Below, piece by piece: positions 19,501 to 20,874 of a stretch of DNA of 20,874 bases (position 1 is the stretch's first letter; every line of letters begins with the position of its first letter). Source of the stretch: a virus; IMG/VR virus record IMGVR_UViG_3300044644_000185, positions 1-20,874 of that record; one strand, written 5' to 3'. Under the pieces are notes generated by a model. That model did not search any database, was not told the DNA's origin, and saw nothing but the letters and a program-made list of their open reading frames with translations. The position numbers and the translations under genes are program-made.

Positions 19501-19915
19501 TTGCACCATTTGCTGTTCTACCCATTTTAATATATTGGGTTTGCATTGTTTTAAGGCGTTCTTCTGATACCTTGCCAATTGTGTCATACTCTTGTTTAAA
19601 TAGTCTGCTAAATGTTTTTGTTGCACCGCCAGCATATCTAAAATATTCTCTGGTAGAAAACTTGTTTCTTTCTAAAGAATCAGTAAAACTATCCGCAGAA
19701 CTTGTTATTGTTGTAAGACCTGCTGCAAATTTTCCAGTAGCATTTACTGAGTTTATAAGATTGGTTTGTAGACTTGCCTGTGCTTTTGCTGCTGCAGAAC
19801 TTGTAGTTGCAACTGAAGCATGAAAATTTGCAAGTTGTCTTTGAAGTGCTTTTAATTGTCCAAGTGCTTGAGAGGCGTCAAGATTAACCTCAATATTGGA
19901 TTGTACATCAGCCAC
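10571..19915 (-). CDS. Giant tape measure protein with embedded non-tape domains
   Basis: A 3114-residue protein that should set tail length and be ejected during infection. Residues ~1-120 are helical. Residues ~180-455 form a TP901/PhageMin_Tail core (QLMVGFTVPLTMLGSTAG, AVPKAGPVIRQLGGDVEDLA). Hydrophobic segments lie at ~540-578, ~1745-1790 and ~1975-2035, the last a long Gly/Ala zipper, as expected for a protein that inserts in membranes. Three copies of a GG-DTVPAxLTPGEFVVxK motif occur at residues 665, 1528 and 3006. Residues ~730-1527, between copies 1 and 2, look globular and include a kinase-like stretch (~909-1060). Residues ~2620-2780 are coiled coil, followed by an Ala/Pro/Ser linker. 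The start is a GTG with AGAGG 8 bases upstream and an in-frame TGA just before it, so no earlier start is possible. Confidence 0.96.
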   Translation of the reverse strand: MADVQSNIEVNLDASQALGQLKALQRQLANFHASVATTSSAAAKAQASLQTNLINSVNATGKFAAGLTTITSSADSFTDSLERNKFSTREYFRYAGGATKTFSRLFKQEYDTIGKVSEERLKTMQTQYIKMGRTANGAIQSIAIRPLALDMDHLATKTALAAQKQQLFGQLLKQGSTNLLNFGKNTQWAGRQLMVGFTVPLTMLGSTAGKTFMELEKQAVRFKRVYGEMFTTSGETEKAFKEIELLAKSFTKYGVAVEKTMEMAADAAASGKMGAELMAQVAEATRLAVLGGVEQADALATTISLTNAFGIEADKLKNKIDFLNAVENQTVLNIEDLTIAVPKAGPVIRQLGGDVEDLAFFMTAMKEGGINASEGANALKSGLASLINPSKKASAFLLDLGVNINGIVESNKGNIKDTVIQFAQALDTLAPLERSRAIEQLFGKFQFSRLSTLFQNVTQSGTQASKTLGLAGASIEELAILSERELAKVENATGTKFKKSLENLKVSLAPVGEQFLKAITPIVEFIGKILEKFNGLGEGSKKAIVMLIGAVGLVGPALLMTFGLIANGAANIIKLFLTLRNGFLGLGKQSNFLGNQTRYMSSEQIEAATIATSLNQSHSRLIQTFTAETAAATALAAAYQKANVAGINFARINPGMMKGGLGPKKFASGGWVPGTGNKDTVPAVLTPGEFVVTKDAAQENKGFLQRLNKGGFVLRNDGTPTFKNIQDPWAGEVKGGPKYDPTLPKFVPGSIEYAKAFVAQQAEEAESERRRIEFEKDIRKNQSKRPTKKPTPVNRDWVAWAADQDAREAAAKVAKHAKKVAEKEAYRAKKYKQKEILRQFRPGITEREIGYAKTLAAKTQDQMALKTQSLFLGLPNSNKQVQDIRKQDAVLDLINNEVRSSNLDKIRPTNFGKIVAESTGKSFPVPGIGGIYERPDGSKVFVKPFLDEKSAVAEMRGTTIARDVHGLVSPEQKLATMIDPNNPGRKLIVLQSPFDPKFAEMTGEFTKSDFVKQAVASVIRGDKDLSKSNVSGNRLPDVGTAGVFATASAKLPGERQFGGLLPVKDQALVNFLGVSGGAKRYFADATRPIAQSMTPAQYEKAMLAELDRVLPKLKSTIAGFGTLNPEEKVAYAAMVQRVEDAKKIDWKEIHKVHIEAKVPKIKKPKIKPTEQKGERGHRVSIKDPAFRKLLVARGFKTKFDGTATRAGEGLGAEMLHTSTGNPKHYHSATNPPRPLLANLKQNAGRTVLLNHPFNQLSETIRQGKGRHPLTGMLPETYPYNLEEAKQSAKIIQNEIKRRRDLEVLRPPVPTDKIRQSNINFIKNSGNAVLIEALADLKSQIKLNPTSSMYKSTMATRYALSGAIAEGQDHTGPVFKKLYKVFMDTSMLSSKNQNKAMNRIVDALYAKGWTDPDTNIEHKLADAGQGSRGENTPGKGAGRSRGAQRKVILTKDYGRFGQGVDPEKILSRSTMAKAFSMYPDMTPEQQHAMRGLIPRPDDVKYMPPELVPQTTKLLNFFKFMTKSKFRGYKFASGGSVPGYGEKDTVPALLTPGEFVVNKKATQENGPILEAMNSGKVEYRGDGTRSIFDDPEPQRYYPNPYNEIGQPGERTTAGGIVLPKGVDDPFADVGKEFEKQTKKSVNSLGTSVGGSIQGLGERLSEKFKIIANKPMRPSTDKELDDFAKKLDAEAANQSTRRFGRKPRVTPDAQTLAAQQARSQKMMQRSSMAMSGVMMGNMALGMMGNETAQKYQGALGALTAATMAMTMIQGPKSAIAVGLAGLAATYIVLKKQNEALLKKTIETTVNMGAGAKSMKELAETTGKVSAREIMDRRRNEKLSQFQIKTGKKTFGESFVEGEKGQQMVKDFGQRIKDGGPGGQQLAQSELTAQLATAISSGIMTPQQARSVAANIGEAMGDRALGITVNAKLIDLFGPKGENLLKDPLTIKTQLIQDSKTRMNVAANAANASGTFKGNRDMAYGAGGGIAGGLAGAGAGYAVGMGAAVATAAATGSAVGTVVPIVGTAIGALVGIGIGAMVGLKQRNDRIAKATGASVAMQKIALEQGQELLDSYDLENQKKIQLLESEGKLVEAEKLRGEYQDGRAKLLAQNASLNTDILNSYKKASGGKVQDLLLKGARNAAIDKYKGTALAPVAEEASKQIQGLGLNKEQEYLINMQLSSGQMDPMQVLNMVDMFTGDKEGAQKFMDITTRFGAVVANEAMAVASMFTEKGTGKDLDKIQKDLVLSIKGKTPEEAQKLIDFYGTLGKMGTVLDMEVVGNYVEKNKIGAAALRTTIEQIQKQKGKMTMKVTTELLGANSKALSALNTDLAYYNSLPDEQKKIYLTALVTTTETIDVNSQDFKNFMNEKALTTDKNKARTLTADAKDRKFDPKGYKRTIKLVSQKQAEDMYKTNKAQKITAASIEASKAFKPGGKGGGTGQRDTTYDDTLKKLKLVQNSTINAIGGAEELKKVMGKNASLTQFQGIDQKLMANGQVSRDFLDFVDAMSPQGLQEDLADIATGAGTASMKLTTLGNALNKAFTAIKLGEYQTQLTDRLSAIKNQVGAMSVLRGAGFSYAEAMELASDQTLALAIANKELSPEQLKELKNQTKELTRAQKEYETVTKIALMDEMDGQVARFNVVEKFVALQEKLIENQYVLEQSKLETKQNDNNYNLDLISRQEDKINEIYDKQISALEEINNLTERANELQSRKLDIASAFASGDMGAAASAMQEYRNAKIAQNAKTRMDALQKAKTNAIASVTSPNGLTRTQIEADNKIIADRLSDITNTIRLEKDKLDLTLKDTLGLTRVEIAAAGSAIKLALEAGINPNDSKFLGNILKGVKGDADSTITALTNVTASIKAADAAMKAAKAEVGTKGNKEFADTEAENELKAKAAAAAKAAALAAGGGTPPVSTPSSGSSPGYVAIGSNFYPVDNNLKPKSAPNADWATQMGRYLGGVGPMPDMSSKPKTTPKKTEEPSYQDRLRQLGILFKSGGGLIPKYMNMGGVVPKYFAAGGYGKGTDTIPAMLTPGEFVVNKKATQEFGPLLSAINSPTFKTPEAMSSIKNLSGSQTEINNSKTLYNYNLSVNVSNSNANPNDIARTVINQIKQIDNQRIRSL
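10763..10900 (-). repeat. Tape measure LTPGEFVV repeat, copy 3 (residues 3006-3051)
   Basis: Protein-level repeat near the C-terminus: KYFAAGGYGKGTDTIPAM, then LTPGEFVVNKKATQEFGPLL. It shares the NKKATQE-x-GP segment with copy 2 but lacks the trailing R-x-D-G-T part. It is preceded by short GG-(L/V)-(I/V)-PKY units. This is the place where the module normally sits in tape measure proteins. Confidence 0.85.
15149..15334 (-). repeat. Tape measure LTPGEFVV repeat, copy 2 (residues 1528-1589)
   Basis: Protein-level repeat: KFASGGSVPGYGEKDTVPAL, then LTPGEFVVNKKATQEN, then NSGKVEYRGDGTRSIF and a closing DDP. It lies at the far end of the ~800-residue insertion from copy 1, so the two copies bracket it. 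Membrane-type and helical tape sequence resumes after it. Confidence 0.85.
16736..17191 (-). other. Kinase-like domain inside the tape measure protein (residues ~909-1060)
   Basis: The stretch follows the order of a HipA / phosphatidylinositol-4-kinase-like fold. It has a beta hairpin GGIYERPDGSKVFVKP with a candidate ATP-binding lysine K943, then a helix with glutamate E954 (AVAEMRGTTIARDVHGLV), a hinge-like strand KLIVLQSPFD, a helix, and a catalytic-loop pattern GDKDLSKSNV with D1024 and N1029 at the D-x4-N spacing seen in PI-kinases and HipA. A D-x-G (D1037-V-G1039) follows 8 residues later in the metal-binding position. The residues and spacings are seen directly; the fold is inferred. 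The usual His of the catalytic DRH is replaced, so it may be divergent or inactive. ATPase or kinase activity is untested. Confidence 0.5.
17729..17923 (-). repeat. Tape measure LTPGEFVV repeat, copy 1 (residues 665-729)
   Basis: Protein-level repeat: KFASGGWVPGTGNKDTVPAV, then LTPGEFVVTKDAAQEN, then NKGGFVLRNDGTPTF and a closing DPW. It is most like copy 2, sharing the KFASGG opening and the trailing N-x-G-x-V-x-x-R-x-D-G-T. The GEFVV module is widespread near the C-terminus of phage tape measure proteins; here the first copy is internal and precedes the globular insertion. Confidence 0.85.
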
Positions 19916-19938
19916 TCATAGCACCTCTTTACTTTATT

Positions 19939-20256
19939 TTATATATTAATTAAAGCACTATCTGACATGTTGGTTCCAGATGCTGCTTCAATAATTTTGT
20001 AAACTGTAGGTAAGTCTAGATTTTCCTCAAGAGACTTTAGGTCTTCTGATAAATCAGGCTTATACTGTTGCATAGCAATTTGAACACATTCCATAAGAAT
20101 ACTCATTGACTTATCGTTGTCTTCTGCTACTGCTGCAATACCCTCAAATTTCTTCATAAAAGGACGGAGTAGGGAAATCTTTAAAGGTCTAACTGAAACT
20201 TTTGTTCCGTCAATAAGAACAACCACATTCTCGTCTGCTTTTGTTGCTGCTGCCAT
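19939..20256 (-). CDS. Tail assembly chaperone, short (gpG-like) form
   Basis: A 105-residue chaperone expected to coat the tape measure during tail assembly. The N-terminus has VVVLIDGTKVSVRPLKISLL, the common opening strand pair and basic helix of this family. The C-terminal half (SILMECVQIAMQQYKPDLSE, then LDLPTVYKIIEAASGTNM) is about half identical to the visible start of the upstream gene, so the two are paralogs. It lacks the gpT-like extension present there. The ATG has an excellent AAGGAG about 7 bases upstream and an extended -10 motif in the preceding 45-base gap, so it may be expressed separately from the long form. It lies 23 bases before the tape measure, the usual position. Having separate genes instead of one frameshifted pair is unusual. 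Confidence 0.87.
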   Translation of the reverse strand: MAAATKADENVVVLIDGTKVSVRPLKISLLRPFMKKFEGIAAVAEDNDKSMSILMECVQIAMQQYKPDLSEDLKSLEENLDLPTVYKIIEAASGTNMSDSALINI

Positions 20257-20283
20257 TTCTTTCTCCTTTTGTTAAGTTAGTTA

Positions 20284-20292
20284 ATTATATCA
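20284..20292 (-). promoter_or_regulatory. Candidate extended -10 promoter before the short chaperone
   Basis: TGATATAAT, a perfect TGn-TATAAT extended -10, lies in the 45-base gap between the two chaperone genes. No good -35 is seen 17 bases upstream, which extended -10 promoters can do without. A start ~7 bases downstream would leave a ~20-base leader holding the AAGGAG ribosome binding site. The same 10-mer ATGATATAAT recurs at 2689-2698. Confidence 0.45.
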
Positions 20293-20301
20293 TGAATACG
20301 T

Positions 20302-20874
20302 TTATTTTTTAGTTAAATCTTCATAATCTAAGCCCATTCCAATACCAAACCCTGCTCTTGCTGCATTAGGACCTTGCAATGATAATACGTCATTACCGTC
20401 ACTTGTTTGTCCCCCACTAAAGACTCTTGCTTTCATGTCTTCCCATTCTTTTTGTCCCTTGCCATTTTCTGCGTTTTTGTCTAAATCTACTCCTTGAATT
20501 GCTGCCAAAAACTTTTTTTCTTCATAATCTAAATCCCTTCTTGAAGACAAGGTTTGCATTAATTCTGGAATAGAAAGAGATGCTTCTAACTCTTCATAGT
20601 TTTTCCATATGCCTAAAGTAAAAACCTCTGACTCTAGTTTTGCTAAATCTAAATCAAACCAACCTTCATCTTTGTCTTTTGATATTTCTTTAATTGGTTT
20701 TGTTTCCTCTTTGTCAGAGTTTTCACCTTCTTTATTTTTTTGTTTTATATTAATTCCCGCAGCAATTTCAATAATATCGTATAGGGTATTAAGATCAATA
20801 TGTTCGTCTAGATCTAAAAACAAATCTGGGCTGTACTGTTTCATGCATATTCTACAACATTCCAACAAAATATC
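20302..20874 (-). CDS. Tail assembly chaperone, long (gpGT-like) form, 5' end cut by window edge
   Basis: The reading frame is open to the window edge; 190 codons are visible and the true start lies outside. In-frame TTG codons near the edge are not the start, because DILLECCRICMKQYSPDL aligns with the middle of the short chaperone. Visible residues ~1-43 form the shared gpG-like domain. Next comes a Lys/Glu-rich linker, then a gpT-like part: DLAKLESEVFTLGIWKNYEE, then SLSIPELMQTLSSRRDLDYE, KKFLAAIQGVDLDKN, and a Gly-rich end. The KFLAAIQGVDLD motif is typical of the T part of siphovirus chaperones. In most siphoviruses the GT fusion needs a programmed -1 frameshift; here G and T are already in one frame. 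An A-rich slippery heptamer lies at the G/T junction. Confidence 0.87.
   Translation of the reverse strand, partial: DILLECCRICMKQYSPDLFLDLDEHIDLNTLYDIIEIAAGINIKQKNKEGENSDKEETKPIKEISKDKDEGWFDLDLAKLESEVFTLGIWKNYEELEASLSIPELMQTLSSRRDLDYEEKKFLAAIQGVDLDKNAENGKGQKEWEDMKARVFSGGQTSDGNDVLSLQGPNAARAGFGIGMGLDYEDLTKK
20732..20740 (-). promoter_or_regulatory. Candidate -1 frameshift site at the G/T junction of the long chaperone
   Basis: The sequence C-AAAAAAA-TAAA on the minus strand gives an X-XXY-YYZ heptamer A-AAA-AAT in the gene's frame. A -1 slip puts TAA next in the ribosome, ending the product as ...GINIKQKN, very near where the short paralog ends. This is the dnaX-like layout in which slippage makes the shorter product. 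Only a weak 4-bp CTCT/AGAG hairpin follows, and no strong upstream Shine-Dalgarno is visible. A-runs are common in AT-rich DNA, so function is uncertain. Confidence 0.35.

Noticed and set aside
10571-19915. Peptidoglycan hydrolase domain in the tape measure
   Set aside because: Looked for M23-type His motifs, a lytic transglycosylase motif and NlpC/P60 Cys-His patterns. None was convincing.
20257-20301. Terminator between the two chaperone genes
   Set aside because: The gap has no GC-rich stem before a T-run on the minus strand. It is better explained by a promoter and ribosome binding site.

Overview
The window is a stretch of a tailed-phage (or prophage) genome. All 14 genes I can support lie on the minus strand and are packed head to tail, mostly joined by 1-11 base stop/start overlaps (TAATG, ATGA, TAGTG) or gaps under 50 bases. 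Transcription therefore runs from the right edge to the left edge. Base composition is clearly AT-rich (by eye, not counted). Long tape measure, tail assembly chaperones, distal tail and hub genes with no visible sheath gene suggest a siphovirus. The style of the minor tail proteins, the MerR-like regulator and the zinc ribbon resembles phages of Actinobacteria, possibly freshwater lineages. That host guess is an inference from remembered family resemblance, not something the sequence proves.

Tail assembly (20874 to 9936): two related tail assembly chaperone genes come first. One is a long gpGT-like fusion whose 5' end is cut by the window edge; the other is a short gpG-like protein. A 3114-residue tape measure protein follows, then a Dit-like distal tail protein. 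The tape measure carries three copies of a DTVPAxLTPGEFVVxK motif. The first two copies flank about 800 residues that do not look like tape, and within them lies a region with the residue pattern of a HipA/PI4-kinase-like protein kinase fold. This is the most unusual item in the window.

Baseplate and adhesion (9935 to 2242): a 1548-residue hub/Tal-like protein with an apparent lectin-like (LamG) insertion, a 230-residue baseplate-type protein, a 371-residue tail protein with a dockerin-like calcium loop, a 259-residue protein starting with a Listeria-Bacteroides (Flg_new) repeat, and a 145-residue protein that may end in an H-type-lectin-like tip. Together these look like the host-recognition end of the tail.

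Regulation and replication (2242 to 1): a zinc-ribbon protein overlaps a MerR/excisionase-like DNA-binding protein by 55 bases, then come two small unknown proteins and a DnaB-family replicative helicase whose 3' end is cut by the window edge. An identical 10-base motif containing an extended -10 promoter (TGATATAAT) sits in two intergenic gaps: before the short chaperone, and before the last tail gene that leads into the regulator/helicase group. No tRNA, rRNA, CRISPR array, insertion sequence or rho-independent terminator was found, and no stretch over 50 bases lacks a gene.
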